Both the position numbers and the translations under genes were made by a program. From Sinorhizobium chiapasense (lineage in GTDB: Bacteria > Pseudomonadota > Alphaproteobacteria > Rhizobiales > Rhizobiaceae): a DNA stretch of 64,000 nucleotides. The notes beneath the pieces are model-generated. The model did no database searches and was not told the DNA's origin. It saw only the letters and a list, made by a program, of their open reading frames with translations. The stretch lies in contig NZ_CP133148.1 of the NCBI RefSeq assembly GCF_036488675.1, forward strand, positions 3,490,001 to 3,554,000, read 5' to 3'. Below, one piece after another: positions 1 through 8,990 of this stretch. Every line of letters starts with the position of its first letter. Within the stretch, counting starts at the first letter, position 1.

Positions 1-573
1 ACGGTGCGAGCCGAGATCGTTGCGGCTGCGGATCAGCGGATGTGTGGCGAGATAGCTGCGCGCGCCATAGACATGCAGCGTATAGGGCGTCAGCACTTCG
101 GAATGATAGGGGCCTGCCTTGGGCGCGGCGAGCGCGACGGCGATATCCGCCTCCTTGCGCGACAGCGACATGATTTGCTGGATCGCCACGAGTTCGAGCG
201 AGATATTCGGATAGCTGTTGGCGAAGGCTGCGAGCCGGTCCGACAGAAAGAAATTGCCGAAGCCTTCCAGCGTCGAAAGCCTAACGACACCGCGTTGTGC
301 GGTCATGCCGTCGCTGATGTCGAGCTGGAGTTGCTCCGTCTCCCGCTCGATGCGCTCGGCCGTCTCGACGAAACGCTGCCCCATGGTCGTCAGCACGTAA
401 CCGCGCGGATTGCGCTCGAAGAGCTTGACCTTGAGCGTGAACTCCAGCCGGTCGATGCGGCGCGACACGGTCGCATGGCTGGTTCTGAGCCGCCGCGCGG
501 CAGTCGACAGTTGCCCGGTTCTCGCGACCGCCAGGAAGAATTGCAGGTCGTCCCAGGTGAAATTCGGATTCAT
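1..573 (-). CDS. LysR-family transcriptional regulator (partial, C-terminus off window)
   Basis: The minus-strand frame is open from an ATG at 573 to the window edge (191 codons seen; LysR proteins are usually about 300). The N-terminus begins MNPNFTWDDLQFFLAVARTG and continues with a winged helix-turn-helix (LSTAARRLRTSHATVSRRI, about residues 21-39), the classic LysR DNA-binding motif. The start of the effector-binding domain follows. It is divergent from the ABC-transporter operon starting at 815 and is very probably its local regulator. A perfect 7-bp inverted repeat lies just upstream of the ATG (584-603). The ligand is unknown and may be the imported substrate or an oxidation product of it. 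Confidence 0.88.
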   Translation of the reverse strand, partial: MNPNFTWDDLQFFLAVARTGQLSTAARRLRTSHATVSRRIDRLEFTLKVKLFERNPRGYVLTTMGQRFVETAERIERETEQLQLDISDGMTAQRGVVRLSTLEGFGNFFLSDRLAAFANSYPNISLELVAIQQIMSLSRKEADIAVALAAPKAGPYHSEVLTPYTLHVYGARSYLATHPLIRSRNDLGSHR

Positions 574-583
574 GCTCGCCCCC

Positions 584-603
584 TCTGTTCGAAAATGAAC
601 AGA
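584..603. promoter_or_regulatory. Candidate LysR operator, inverted repeat TCTGTTC-N6-GAACAGA
   Basis: Perfect 7-bp arms around a 6-bp spacer (GAAAAT), containing the T-N11-A pattern typical of LysR boxes. It sits 11 bp upstream of the LysR start in the divergent intergenic region. A second half-site GAACAGA occurs at 704-710, closer to the transporter operon. The role is inferred from position and symmetry. Confidence 0.5.
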
Positions 604-814
604 CCCTGTTTGCAATTTACGGTTCGGCCCGCTTGCATCCAAGCAAAATTTTCGGGATTGTAGGCATCGAGCCGACATCTGAGGAGCATGTCTGGCCAAT
701 TTTGAACAGAGAGAAGCGGAACGAATCCCGCCGATGTCGCCGAAAGGCGTATCGGAGCCGTCGCGCATTTTTGCGATGATTCGCCCGCCGTCTGTAAGAG
801 TCCTGGGAGGAGAC

Positions 815-2023
815 ATGATGCACAAGAAACTCATCGCCACGCTTGCAATGATGCTCGCGAGCAGCACCGCGGCACTTGCCGACGCATCCGACGGTAAGGT
901 CAAGATCGGCATTCTCAACGACCAGTCCGGCGTCTACGCCGATTTCGGCGGCAAGTCCTCCTACGAGGCGGCGCTGATGGCGGTTGAGGATTTCGGTGGC
1001 AAGGTGCTCGGGGTGCCGGTCGAAGTGGTCACGGCCGACCATCAGAACAAGGCTGACATCGCCTCCAACATCGCCCGCCAGTGGTACGACACGGAGCAAG
1101 TCGACAGCATCATGGAGCTGACGAGTTCGTCGGTCGGCCTCGCTGTGCAGGCCCTTTCCAAGGAAAAGAAGAGGATCACCATCAATACCGGCGCAGCAAC
1201 GACCGAGCTCACCGGCAAGCAGTGCAGCCCCTACGGCTTCCACTGGGCCTATGACACTCATGCGCTCGCGGTCGGCACCGGCGGTGCGCTCGTCAAGCAG
1301 GGCGGCGACAGCTGGTTCTTCCTGACCGCCGACTATGCCTTCGGCTATTCGCTCGAAGAAAATACCGGCAATTACGTCAAGGAGAACGGCGGCTCGGTCG
1401 TCGGCGCCGTCCGCCATCCGCTGGCGACCACCGATTTCTCCTCCTTCCTGCTGCAGGCGCAGTCCTCCGGCGCGAAGGTCATCGGCCTTGCCAATGCCGG
1501 CCTCGATACGTCGAATGCCATCAAGCAGGCGGCGGAATTCGGGATCGTCCAGGGCGGCCAGCGCCTGGCGGCGCTGCTCTTCACGCTTGCCGAGGTCCAT
1601 GGCCTTGGCCTGGAAGCCGCGCAGGGCCTGACGCTGACCGAAGGCTTCTACTGGAACCGCAACGAGGAAAGCGCGAAGTTCGGCAAGCGCTTCATGGAAC
1701 GCACCGGCAAGATGCCGAACATGGTCCATGCCGGCACTTACTCGGCCGTCACACAGTACCTGAAGGCCATCGAGAAGGCCGGCAGCGACGACGCCGACGC
1801 GGTCGCCAAGGAACTGCATGCGCTGCCGGTCAACGATATTTTCGCTGAGAACGGCACTGTTGCTCCGAACGGCCGTATGATCCACGACATGTATCTGCTT
1901 GAGGTCAAGAAACCGGAAGAGAGCAAGGAGCCCTGGGATTATTTCAAGGTTCTCGCGACCATCCCCGGCAAGGACGCCTTCATCGACCCGGCCCAGAGCG
2001 GCTGCGACCTCGTGAAGTCCTGA
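815..2023 (+). CDS. ABC transporter periplasmic substrate-binding protein (Leu/Ile/Val-binding family)
   Basis: 402-aa type-1 periplasmic binding protein (Peripla_BP_6 type). The ATG at 815 is chosen because GGGAGGA lies just upstream and the protein then begins with a clean signal peptide (MMHKKLIATLAMM... cleaved near ALA-DASDG). An upstream in-frame ATG at 734 would add a non-secretory leader. The mature start KVKIGILNDQSGVYADFGG is the family signature. It should capture the ligand in the periplasm for the permeases and ATPases at 2038-5405. The neighbouring alcohol and aldehyde dehydrogenases suggest that the ligand may be an alcohol or its precursor rather than an amino acid. Confidence 0.9.
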   Translation: MMHKKLIATLAMMLASSTAALADASDGKVKIGILNDQSGVYADFGGKSSYEAALMAVEDFGGKVLGVPVEVVTADHQNKADIASNIARQWYDTEQVDSIMELTSSSVGLAVQALSKEKKRITINTGAATTELTGKQCSPYGFHWAYDTHALAVGTGGALVKQGGDSWFFLTADYAFGYSLEENTGNYVKENGGSVVGAVRHPLATTDFSSFLLQAQSSGAKVIGLANAGLDTSNAIKQAAEFGIVQGGQRLAALLFTLAEVHGLGLEAAQGLTLTEGFYWNRNEESAKFGKRFMERTGKMPNMVHAGTYSAVTQYLKAIEKAGSDDADAVAKELHALPVNDIFAENGTVAPNGRMIHDMYLLEVKKPEESKEPWDYFKVLATIPGKDAFIDPAQSGCDLVKS

Positions 2024-2037
2024 TCGGCCGGATCGCG

Positions 2038-2820
2038 ATGACCGTGACCATGCCTTCGCAGAATGGAGCGCCGCGGGTGGTTTTGTCCGCCCGCGGTCTC
2101 CGCCGTGACTTCGGCGGCTTCACCGCCGTCAAGGATGTCGATCTCGACGTCTACCATTCCCGCGTGCATGCGCTGATCGGCCCGAACGGGGCCGGCAAGA
2201 CCACCGTGTTCAACCTGTTGACCAAGTTCCTGCAGCCGACGCACGGCACGATCACGCTGCTCGGTGAAGACATCACCAACACCGCCCCGGACAAGGTCGC
2301 CCGCATGGGCCTCGTGCGCTCGTTCCAGATCTCGGCGGTGTTCCCGCACTTAACCGTGCTCGACAATGTACGCGTCGCCTTGCAACGGCCGAACAACCTT
2401 GCAACGCAGTTCTGGAAGCCGCTTTCCGCACTCGAAGCCTTGAACGCCAAGGCCGATCAGTTGATCCGTTCCGTCGGCCTCGACAAGGAGCGCAACGCCA
2501 TCGCGGCCGACCTCTCCTATGGCCGCAAGCGCGTGCTCGAGATCGCGACGACGCTGGCGCTCGATCCGAAGGTGCTTTTGCTGGACGAACCGATGGCCGG
2601 CATGGGCCACGAGGACGTCGGCATGGTCGCCGAGATCATCCGCGAAGTGGCGCGCGAGCGCGCCGTCCTGATGGTCGAGCACAATCTCTCGGTCGTCGCC
2701 ACGCTCTGCCACCATGTCACGGTGCTGCAGCGCGGCGAAATTCTGGCCGAGGGCGATTATGCCGCCGTGTCGGAGGACCCGCGCGTGCGCACCGCCTATA
2801 TGGGCACGGAGGAAGCCTGA
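2038..2820 (+). CDS. ABC transporter ATP-binding protein, LivG type
   Basis: 260-aa ATPase of the branched-chain amino-acid-type importers. The Walker A motif GPNGAGKTT is near residue 48. The LivG-specific RSFQ segment and the Walker B LLLDEPMAGM near residue 180 are visible. The usual LSGGQ signature reads LSYGRKR here, as is common in LivG paralogues. It starts 14 bp after the binding protein and is followed directly by the LivF-type ATPase (stop at 2820, next start at 2822), so the two are co-translated and should form the heterodimeric cytoplasmic motor. Confidence 0.93.
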   Translation: MTVTMPSQNGAPRVVLSARGLRRDFGGFTAVKDVDLDVYHSRVHALIGPNGAGKTTVFNLLTKFLQPTHGTITLLGEDITNTAPDKVARMGLVRSFQISAVFPHLTVLDNVRVALQRPNNLATQFWKPLSALEALNAKADQLIRSVGLDKERNAIAADLSYGRKRVLEIATTLALDPKVLLLDEPMAGMGHEDVGMVAEIIREVARERAVLMVEHNLSVVATLCHHVTVLQRGEILAEGDYAAVSEDPRVRTAYMGTEEA

Positions 2821-2821
2821 C

Positions 2822-3523
2822 GTGAAACCGCTGCTCAAGGTCTCGGGCCTCAATGCCTGGTACGGCGAAAGCCATATTCTGCACGGCGTCGACATGACTG
2901 TCGGCGAGGGTGAGATGGTGACGCTGCTCGGCCGCAACGGCGTCGGCAAGACGACGACGCTGCGTGCCATCATGGGGATCGTGCGCGAACGCAAGGGCGA
3001 GATCAGCTTCGCCGGCGAAGATCTGATCCGCGTGCCCCTCCACCGCGTCGCTCATCGCGGCCTCGGTTTCATTCCCGAAGAGCGCGGCATCTTCTCGACC
3101 CTCTCGGTCTATGAAAACCTGCTGCTGCCGCCGGCGGTTGCCAAGGGTGGCATGACCATCGACGAGATTTTCGAGCTTTTCCCGAACCTGCACGAGCGTC
3201 GCAACAGCCAGGGAACCAAGCTCTCCGGCGGCGAACAGCAGATGCTGGCGATCGCGCGCATTCTTAGGACCGGGGTCCGGATGATGCTGCTCGACGAGCC
3301 GACCGAAGGGCTTGCTCCGGTGATCGTCCAGCGGATCGGCGACGTCCTGAAGAAACTGAAGGAACGCGGCATGACCGTCCTGCTCGTCGAGCAGAATTTC
3401 CGCTTCGCGAGCAAAGTCGCTGACCGCTTCTATCTCATGGACCATGGCCGCGTGGCCGGCGAGTTCCCGGTTTCGGAACTTTCGCAACGCATGGACATGC
3501 TGCATGATGTGCTTGGAGTGTAG
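2822..3523 (+). CDS. ABC transporter ATP-binding protein, LivF type
   Basis: 233-aa ATPase. The GTG at 2822, one base after the preceding stop, gives the usual LivF N-terminus VKPLLKVSGLNAWYGESHIL. An upstream ATG at 2714 lies inside the previous gene and is rejected. Walker A GRNGVGKTT, signature LSGGEQQMLAIAR, Walker B MMLLDEPTEGLAP and the H-loop-region VEQN are all present. It pairs with the LivG-type subunit immediately upstream. Its stop is only 3 bp from the first permease, which is consistent with one operon. Confidence 0.93.
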   Translation: MKPLLKVSGLNAWYGESHILHGVDMTVGEGEMVTLLGRNGVGKTTTLRAIMGIVRERKGEISFAGEDLIRVPLHRVAHRGLGFIPEERGIFSTLSVYENLLLPPAVAKGGMTIDEIFELFPNLHERRNSQGTKLSGGEQQMLAIARILRTGVRMMLLDEPTEGLAPVIVQRIGDVLKKLKERGMTVLLVEQNFRFASKVADRFYLMDHGRVAGEFPVSELSQRMDMLHDVLGV

Positions 3524-3526
3524 GCC

Positions 3527-4414
3527 ATGACCACGATTTTCGGAATTCCGCTCCAGGCCTTTCTCGGGCAGCTTCTGATCGGGCTCATCAACGGCTCTTT
3601 CTATGCGCTGTTGAGCCTCGGCCTTGCGATCATCTTCGGCCTCCTGCGCGTCATCAACTTCGCCCATGGCGCGCAATACATGCTGGGGGCCTTTGCCGCC
3701 TGGTTGCTGTTGTCGTATTTCGGCATCGGCTACTGGCCGGCTCTTATCCTCGCGCCGCTTCTCGTCGGCCTTCTCGGCGCCGCCATCGAGCGCACCATGC
3801 TGCGGCGCCTCTATTCGCTCGACCCGCTCTACGGTCTGCTCTTCACCTTCGGCCTGGCACTAACCGTCGAAGGAACCTTCCGCTACCTCTACGGCGCCTC
3901 CGGCCAACCCTATGCGACGCCGGCATTGCTTACGGGCGGCACCAATCTCGGCTTCATGTTCCTGCCCGTCTATCGCGGCTGGGTGATCGCCTTCTCGCTC
4001 GCCGTGTGCCTCGGCACCTGGCTTGTCATCGAGAAGACCAAACTCGGCTCCTATCTGCGCGCGGCAACGGAGAATCCGGTGCTCGTACAGTCCTTCGGCA
4101 TCAACGTGCCGTTCCTGCTGACGCTGACCTACGGACTCGGCGCCGCCCTTGCGGCGCTTGCCGGCGTGCTGGCCGCACCGATCTACCAAGTCTCGCCGCT
4201 GATGGGATCGAACATCATCATCATCGTCTTCGCCGTTGTCGTCGTTGGCGGCATGGGCTCGATCATGGGGGCGATCATCACCGGCTACATGCTCGGTGTC
4301 GCCGAGGGACTGACCAAGGTCTTCTATCCGGAAGCCTCCAATATCGTGATCTTCGTGATCATGGCTATCGTTCTCCTTCTGAGACCCGCAGGCCTCTTCG
4401 GCCGGGATGCTTGA
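3527..4414 (+). CDS. ABC transporter permease, LivH type
   Basis: 295-aa inner-membrane permease with about eight hydrophobic segments. It contains family hallmarks such as the N-terminal LINGSFYALLSLGLAIIFGLLRVINFAHG and the glycine-rich VVVVGGMGSIMGAIITG near the C-terminus that contacts the ATPases. It is the first of two permeases in the operon. The next permease starts 7 bases before this stop (4407), so translation is coupled. Confidence 0.93.
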   Translation: MTTIFGIPLQAFLGQLLIGLINGSFYALLSLGLAIIFGLLRVINFAHGAQYMLGAFAAWLLLSYFGIGYWPALILAPLLVGLLGAAIERTMLRRLYSLDPLYGLLFTFGLALTVEGTFRYLYGASGQPYATPALLTGGTNLGFMFLPVYRGWVIAFSLAVCLGTWLVIEKTKLGSYLRAATENPVLVQSFGINVPFLLTLTYGLGAALAALAGVLAAPIYQVSPLMGSNIIIIVFAVVVVGGMGSIMGAIITGYMLGVAEGLTKVFYPEASNIVIFVIMAIVLLLRPAGLFGRDA

Positions 4415-5405
4415 TATGACGCTGACACTCGAACTTGAACAGAAGGAACGCTCGCCGGTCGTCGCCCAGACGATCTTTCTCGGCGCGGGCCTTGCCTTGC
4501 TGCTGCTTGCGCCCCTGTTCTTCTACCCGGTCTTCCTGATGAAGATCCTGTGCTTCGCGCTCTTTGCCTGTGCGTTCAATCTGTTGCTCGGCTATACGGG
4601 GCTGCTCTCCTTCGGCCATGCCGCCTTTTTCGGCGGCGCCGCCTATTTCACCGCTCACGCAGTCAAGGAATGGGGCGTGCCGCCGGAACTCGGCATCCTC
4701 GTCGGCGTCGTCGGCGCAGCCCTTCTCGGAGCTGTTATCGGCTTCTTCGCGATCCGCCGCCAGGGCATCTATTTCGCGATGATTACGCTGGCGCTGGCGC
4801 AGATGTTCTATTTTTTCTGCCTCCAGGCCGAGTTCACGCACGGCGAAGACGGGATCCAGTCGGTACCGCGCGGGCATCTTTTCGGCTTCATCGATCTCTC
4901 GCAGTCGACGAACATGTACTACTTCGTGCTCGGCATATTCGTGATCGGCATCGTAATCATCTGGCGGATCATCAATTCGCCTTTCGGCATGATCATGAAG
5001 TCGATCCGCGAGAACGAGACACGCGCCATCTCGCTCGGCTATTCGGTGAGAAACTACAAACTCGCGGCCTTCGTGATGTCGGCGGCGCTGACCGGATTGG
5101 CCGGTGGCGTGAAGGCGCTGGTCTTCCAGTTCGCGACCCTGACCGATGTCGGCTGGCAGATGTCGGGCGAAGTCATCCTGATGACCCTGCTCGGCGGTAT
5201 CGGCACGCTGATCGGGCCACTCTTCGGCGCCGGTCTCGTCGTCACGCTTCAAAACTATCTGGCGACGTCGGAATTCCCGGTGACGATCATCACCGGTCTT
5301 GTCTTCATGGCCTGCGTGCTGCTCTTCCGCCGCGGCATTGTCGGAGAGTTCTACAACTCGCGCCTCGGCCGCAAGCTCGGCTTCGAGCATCGCCACAAGC
5401 ACTGA
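4407..5405 (+). CDS. ABC transporter permease, LivM type
   Basis: 332-aa second permease. The LivM signature CAFNLLLGYTGLLSFGHAAFFG lies at about residues 52-73, and the coupling region GEVILMTLLGGIGTLIGPLFGA at about 256-277. The start at 4407 overlaps the LivH stop; an in-frame ATG at 4416 (MTLTLELEQKE) is an equally acceptable start. It ends with a basic tail (LGFEHRHKH). With the other four components it makes a complete importer. Confidence 0.92.
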   Translation: MLDMTLTLELEQKERSPVVAQTIFLGAGLALLLLAPLFFYPVFLMKILCFALFACAFNLLLGYTGLLSFGHAAFFGGAAYFTAHAVKEWGVPPELGILVGVVGAALLGAVIGFFAIRRQGIYFAMITLALAQMFYFFCLQAEFTHGEDGIQSVPRGHLFGFIDLSQSTNMYYFVLGIFVIGIVIIWRIINSPFGMIMKSIRENETRAISLGYSVRNYKLAAFVMSAALTGLAGGVKALVFQFATLTDVGWQMSGEVILMTLLGGIGTLIGPLFGAGLVVTLQNYLATSEFPVTIITGLVFMACVLLFRRGIVGEFYNSRLGRKLGFEHRHKH

Positions 5406-5457
5406 CGTTTATGGCCCGGCGCCGAGCGCGCTGGGCCGCGAAAATTAGAGAAAGCCC

Positions 5458-7053
5458 ATGGACACGTTCGACTACATCGTCGTCGGAGCGGGGAGCGCCG
5501 GCTGCGTGCTCGCAAACCGTCTCTCGGAGAATCCGGATCGCCGCGTCCTGCTGCTCGAAGCCGGCGGCAGCGACAACTATCACTGGATCCATATTCCGGT
5601 CGGCTATCTCTACTGCATCAACAATCCCCGCACGGATTGGTGCTTCACGACCGCCGCGGAGGAGGGCCTCAACGGCCGGTCGCTTTTCTACCCGCGTGGC
5701 AAGGTGCTCGGCGGCTGCTCCTCGATCAACGGCATGATCTACATGCGCGGCCAGGCGCGCGACTACGACCACTGGCGCCAGCTCGGTTGCGCCGGCTGGA
5801 GCTGGGAGGACGTGCTGCCGCTCTTCCGGAAATCCGAAGACCATTATCGCGGCGCCGACGACATGCACGGCGCGGGCGGCGAGTGGCGGGTCGAGAAGGC
5901 ACGCGTCCGTTGGGCGGTGCTCGACGCCTTCCAGAAGGCGGCGAGCGAAGCAGGTATTCCCGAAACGGAGGATTTCAACCGCGGCAGCAATGAAGGCTCC
6001 GGCTATTTCGACGTAAACCAGCGCGCCGGTGTCCGGTGGAACACCGCCAAGGCCTTCCTGAAACCTGCCCGACACCGGCGCAATCTCGTCATCCTGACAA
6101 AGGCGCATGTGAAGAGGCTGATCCTCGAAGAAGGGCGTGTTGCCGGCGTCGAGTTCCAGCATGATGGCGTCAGCAAGCGCGCAGATGCCCGGCGCGAAAC
6201 CGTGCTTTCGGCCGGCTCGATCGGCTCGCCGCATATTCTCGAACTCTCCGGCATCGGCCGACCCGATATCCTGCGTCAAAACGGCATTGAAGTGCGCCAC
6301 GAACTGGCCGGCGTCGGCGAGAACCTGCAGGATCACCTGCAACTGCGCCTCGCCTACAAGGTCACCGGCGTTCCGACGCTCAACGAGAAGGCCAGTTCGC
6401 TTTTCGGCAAGGCGGCGATCGGCCTCGAATATCTCGCCCGCCGCTCAGGCCCGATGGCAATGGCGCCGAGCCAGCTCGGCATCTTCACCCGCTCCGGTCC
6501 GGAAAAGGAAACGCCGGATCTCCAGTACCACGTCCAGCCGGTAACGCTCGAAAAGTTCGGCGAACCCGTGCACCCCTTCCCGGCCATCACCGCCAGCGTC
6601 TGCAATCTGAGACCCGAAAGCCGCGGTTCGGTGCATTTGAAGGGACCGGACTTCGCGGCCGTACCCGACATTCGTCCGCGCTATCTGACTGCCGAAACAG
6701 ATCGCGACGTGGCCGTCAGGGCGATCCGCCTCACCCGCCGCATCGTCTCGCAGCCTTCCTTTGCCCGTTTCAATCCAGTCGAGTTCAAGCCAGGCCCGGC
6801 TTACGAAACGGATGAGGATCTGACGCGCGCTGCCGGCGATATCGGCACGACGATCTTCCATCCGGTCGGCACCTGCCGCATGGGCGCCAATGCGGACAGC
6901 GTCGTCGACCCGGAGCTGCGCCTGCGCGGGCTCACGGGATTGCGCATCGCCGATGCCTCGATCATGCCGACCATCACTTCCGGCAACACCAATTCACCGA
7001 CGATCATGATCGCGGAAAAGGCGGCGGAGATGATTGTCGCCGCCAACCGATGA
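5458..7053 (+). CDS. GMC-family FAD-dependent alcohol dehydrogenase
   Basis: 531-aa glucose-methanol-choline oxidoreductase. It has an N-terminal FAD dinucleotide-binding motif VVGAGSAGCVLANRL, GMC signature 1 (GKVLGGCSSINGMIYMRG, about residues 80-97), signature 2 (about residues 250-265, GSIGSPHILELSGIG) and the C-terminal catalytic region HPVGTCRMG followed by TSGNTNSPTIMIAEKAA. It should oxidise a primary alcohol to the aldehyde. It lies 52 bp after the importer operon and 206 bp before an aldehyde dehydrogenase, which points to uptake followed by oxidation of one substrate. It resembles choline dehydrogenases, but the sequence alone does not fix the substrate, so betA is not assigned. 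Confidence 0.9.
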   Translation: MDTFDYIVVGAGSAGCVLANRLSENPDRRVLLLEAGGSDNYHWIHIPVGYLYCINNPRTDWCFTTAAEEGLNGRSLFYPRGKVLGGCSSINGMIYMRGQARDYDHWRQLGCAGWSWEDVLPLFRKSEDHYRGADDMHGAGGEWRVEKARVRWAVLDAFQKAASEAGIPETEDFNRGSNEGSGYFDVNQRAGVRWNTAKAFLKPARHRRNLVILTKAHVKRLILEEGRVAGVEFQHDGVSKRADARRETVLSAGSIGSPHILELSGIGRPDILRQNGIEVRHELAGVGENLQDHLQLRLAYKVTGVPTLNEKASSLFGKAAIGLEYLARRSGPMAMAPSQLGIFTRSGPEKETPDLQYHVQPVTLEKFGEPVHPFPAITASVCNLRPESRGSVHLKGPDFAAVPDIRPRYLTAETDRDVAVRAIRLTRRIVSQPSFARFNPVEFKPGPAYETDEDLTRAAGDIGTTIFHPVGTCRMGANADSVVDPELRLRGLTGLRIADASIMPTITSGNTNSPTIMIAEKAAEMIVAANR

Positions 7054-7130
7054 AAGCCGCGACAACCCTCTGACGCGGACCTTGCGCGCGGCAAAAAGCG
7101 GCTGGCGTAGCGACCGCTACGCGGCAATAC

Positions 7131-7240
7131 TGCAGCGCCGGGAGCCCTTTCAGGCGCCCAAAGGTCGCTGTAGCACTTTGAATTGCTGCATGTTTTTTCC
7201 TTAAAATCGGCTTCGATTTAAGGAAACATGCAGTAGCATG
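7131..7240. repeat. Bi-hairpin intergenic repeat, family 1, copy 1
   Basis: First of seven copies in the window. It has a GC-rich palindromic module (degenerate in this copy) followed by a linker with CACTTTGAATTG and a 48-bp hairpin (7186-7233) with arms CTGCATG/CATGCAG and an inner stem CCTTAAA/TTTAAGG. It sits between the GMC oxidoreductase and the aldehyde dehydrogenase genes, where its hairpins could affect the shared transcript. It resembles rhizobial intergenic mosaic elements; no named family is asserted. Confidence 0.8.
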
Positions 7241-7259
7241 CTACAAATGGGGAACGGGC

Positions 7260-8738
7260 ATGCAGGATAAGCTTTTCATTGACGGAAAATGGGAAAAGCC
7301 GCGCAAGGGCGGCACGATCGACGTTATCAATCCGGCGAAGGAAGAGGTGATCTGCAAGGCAGCGGCGGGGACCTCCAACGACATCGATCACGCCGTCAAG
7401 GCGGCTCGCATCGCGTTCGACAGCGGACCCTGGCCGAAGCTGACGGGCGCGGAGCGAGCCCGCTACCTTCGGGCGATCGCCGGAAAGATCGACGAGCGAC
7501 GCCACGCGCTCGCCAGGCTCGAAGTCACGGACAACGGCAAGCCGCTGCCGGAAGCGCTTTGGGATATCGACGACGCGGCCGCCTGCTTCAACTACTATGC
7601 GGGTCTCGCCGAAGAGCTCGACAATAATGCCGAGGAACCGATCGCGGTCGCCGACACCCGCTTCTCCTCGAAGGCCGTTCGCGAACCGCTCGGCGTCGTC
7701 GGCGCCATCACGCCTTGGAACTATCCACTGCTGATGGCCGCCTGGAAGGTCGCCCCGGCACTTGCCGCCGGCTGCACCCTTGTGCTGAAACCGTCCGAAC
7801 TCACGCCGCTGACGGCGCTCGAGCTCGGCAGGATCGCCGAGGAAGTCGACCTGCCACCCGGCGTTCTCAACATCGTTACCGGCACCGGACCGGATGCCGG
7901 CGAGCCGCTGACCGAACATCCGCTCGTCGACAAGCTTGCCTTCACCGGCTCGGTGCCGACCGGCCGCAAGGTCATGATGGCGGGGGCGCAGGACATCAAG
8001 AACATCAGCCTCGAGCTCGGAGGCAAATCGCCCTTCGTCGTCTTCGCCGACAGCGATATCGGGAAGGCGGTCGAATGGATCATGTTCGGCATCTTCTGGA
8101 ACCAGGGACAAGTCTGCTCCGCGACGTCGCGCGTGCTGATAGAAGAGCCGATCTACGATGCTGTGTTGAAACGGCTGACCGAGGAAGCGGCCAAGATCAA
8201 GATCGGTAACGGCCTCGACGAGGGCACATTGCTCGGCCCGATCGTCTCGAAGGGACAATACGACAAGATTCTCGGCACGATCGAGCGGGCACGACAGGAC
8301 GGCGCAACGGTGGCAGCCGGCGGCGGCCGCCCAGCCGGCTTCGACAGCGGCTATTTCATCGAGCCCACAGTGCTGACGGATATGGCGGAGGATAGCTTCG
8401 TCTGGCGGGAAGAAATCTTCGGACCCGTCGTCTGCGTCATGCCGTTCAGCGACGAACAGGAGGCGATCCGGCTTGCCAATGACAGCCGCTTCGGCCTCGC
8501 CGCCGCCGTCATGTCCGAGGACAGGACGCGCTGCGAACGGGTCGCGCGCGCCTTCCGCGCCGGCATCGTCTGGATCAACTGTTCGCAACCGACCTTCACC
8601 GAAGCACCATGGGGCGGCTACAAGCAATCCGGCATCGGCCGCGAACTCGGCCGCTGGGGGCTCGCCAACTATCTGGAGGTGAAGCAGATCACCAGCTTCG
8701 ATGCCGACGAGCCTTGGGGCTGGTACATCAAGGATTAG
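7260..8738 (+). CDS. Aldehyde dehydrogenase (betaine-aldehyde-dehydrogenase-like)
   Basis: 492-aa NAD(P)-dependent aldehyde dehydrogenase of normal family length. It contains ITPWNYPLLMAAWKVAPALA (cofactor-binding region, about residue 152), LELGGKSPFVVF with the catalytic glutamate, and NQGQVCSATSR with the catalytic cysteine (about residue 286). The C-terminus PWGGYKQSGIGRELG is the family hallmark. It probably oxidises the aldehyde produced by the GMC enzyme upstream. It resembles BetB proteins, but the substrate is not certain. Confidence 0.92.
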   Translation: MQDKLFIDGKWEKPRKGGTIDVINPAKEEVICKAAAGTSNDIDHAVKAARIAFDSGPWPKLTGAERARYLRAIAGKIDERRHALARLEVTDNGKPLPEALWDIDDAAACFNYYAGLAEELDNNAEEPIAVADTRFSSKAVREPLGVVGAITPWNYPLLMAAWKVAPALAAGCTLVLKPSELTPLTALELGRIAEEVDLPPGVLNIVTGTGPDAGEPLTEHPLVDKLAFTGSVPTGRKVMMAGAQDIKNISLELGGKSPFVVFADSDIGKAVEWIMFGIFWNQGQVCSATSRVLIEEPIYDAVLKRLTEEAAKIKIGNGLDEGTLLGPIVSKGQYDKILGTIERARQDGATVAAGGGRPAGFDSGYFIEPTVLTDMAEDSFVWREEIFGPVVCVMPFSDEQEAIRLANDSRFGLAAAVMSEDRTRCERVARAFRAGIVWINCSQPTFTEAPWGGYKQSGIGRELGRWGLANYLEVKQITSFDADEPWGWYIKD

Positions 8739-8990
8739 CGGTTAGAGCTGTAACGGTCGCGTATATAGTCGTTGAAATATGTACCCGCTGAGCGAGCCTT
8801 GATCAGGCCGATATAGATGCGCTCTGGTACACCATAGTAATCGTAGGGTCCGCCACTTTCGACGAACCAAATTGTAGTGTCTGGCTTAACGGATTGTATT
8901 CGGCGCGGTGTATCGCGGAGAACTCAGGATCGGCATTGGCGGGCGCACTATAGCGAGTTGCCGCCGACGGACCAGGTGCACGCGCCTAGC
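8735..8990 (-). pseudogene. KTSC-domain protein remnant, frameshifted
   Basis: Read on the minus strand, one frame ends WFVESGGPYDYYGVPERIYI...KARSAGTYFNDYIRDRY, which matches the KTSC domain (short proteins with a conserved YxYxxVP...YFNxxIRxxY pattern). This frame (8735-8923) has no ATG, GTG or TTG start. The missing N-terminal half, FSAIHRAEYNPLSQT, lies just upstream in another frame and joins at about 8875 by a one-base deletion. The 3' end overlaps the stop of the aldehyde dehydrogenase by 4 bp. It is most simply a decayed gene; the left limit of the remnant is approximate. Confidence 0.6.

Noticed and set aside
617..1885. Minus-strand 422-codon open frame opposite the binding-protein gene
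   Set aside because: Low-complexity shadow frame; the plus strand has a signal peptide, ribosome-binding site and family signature.
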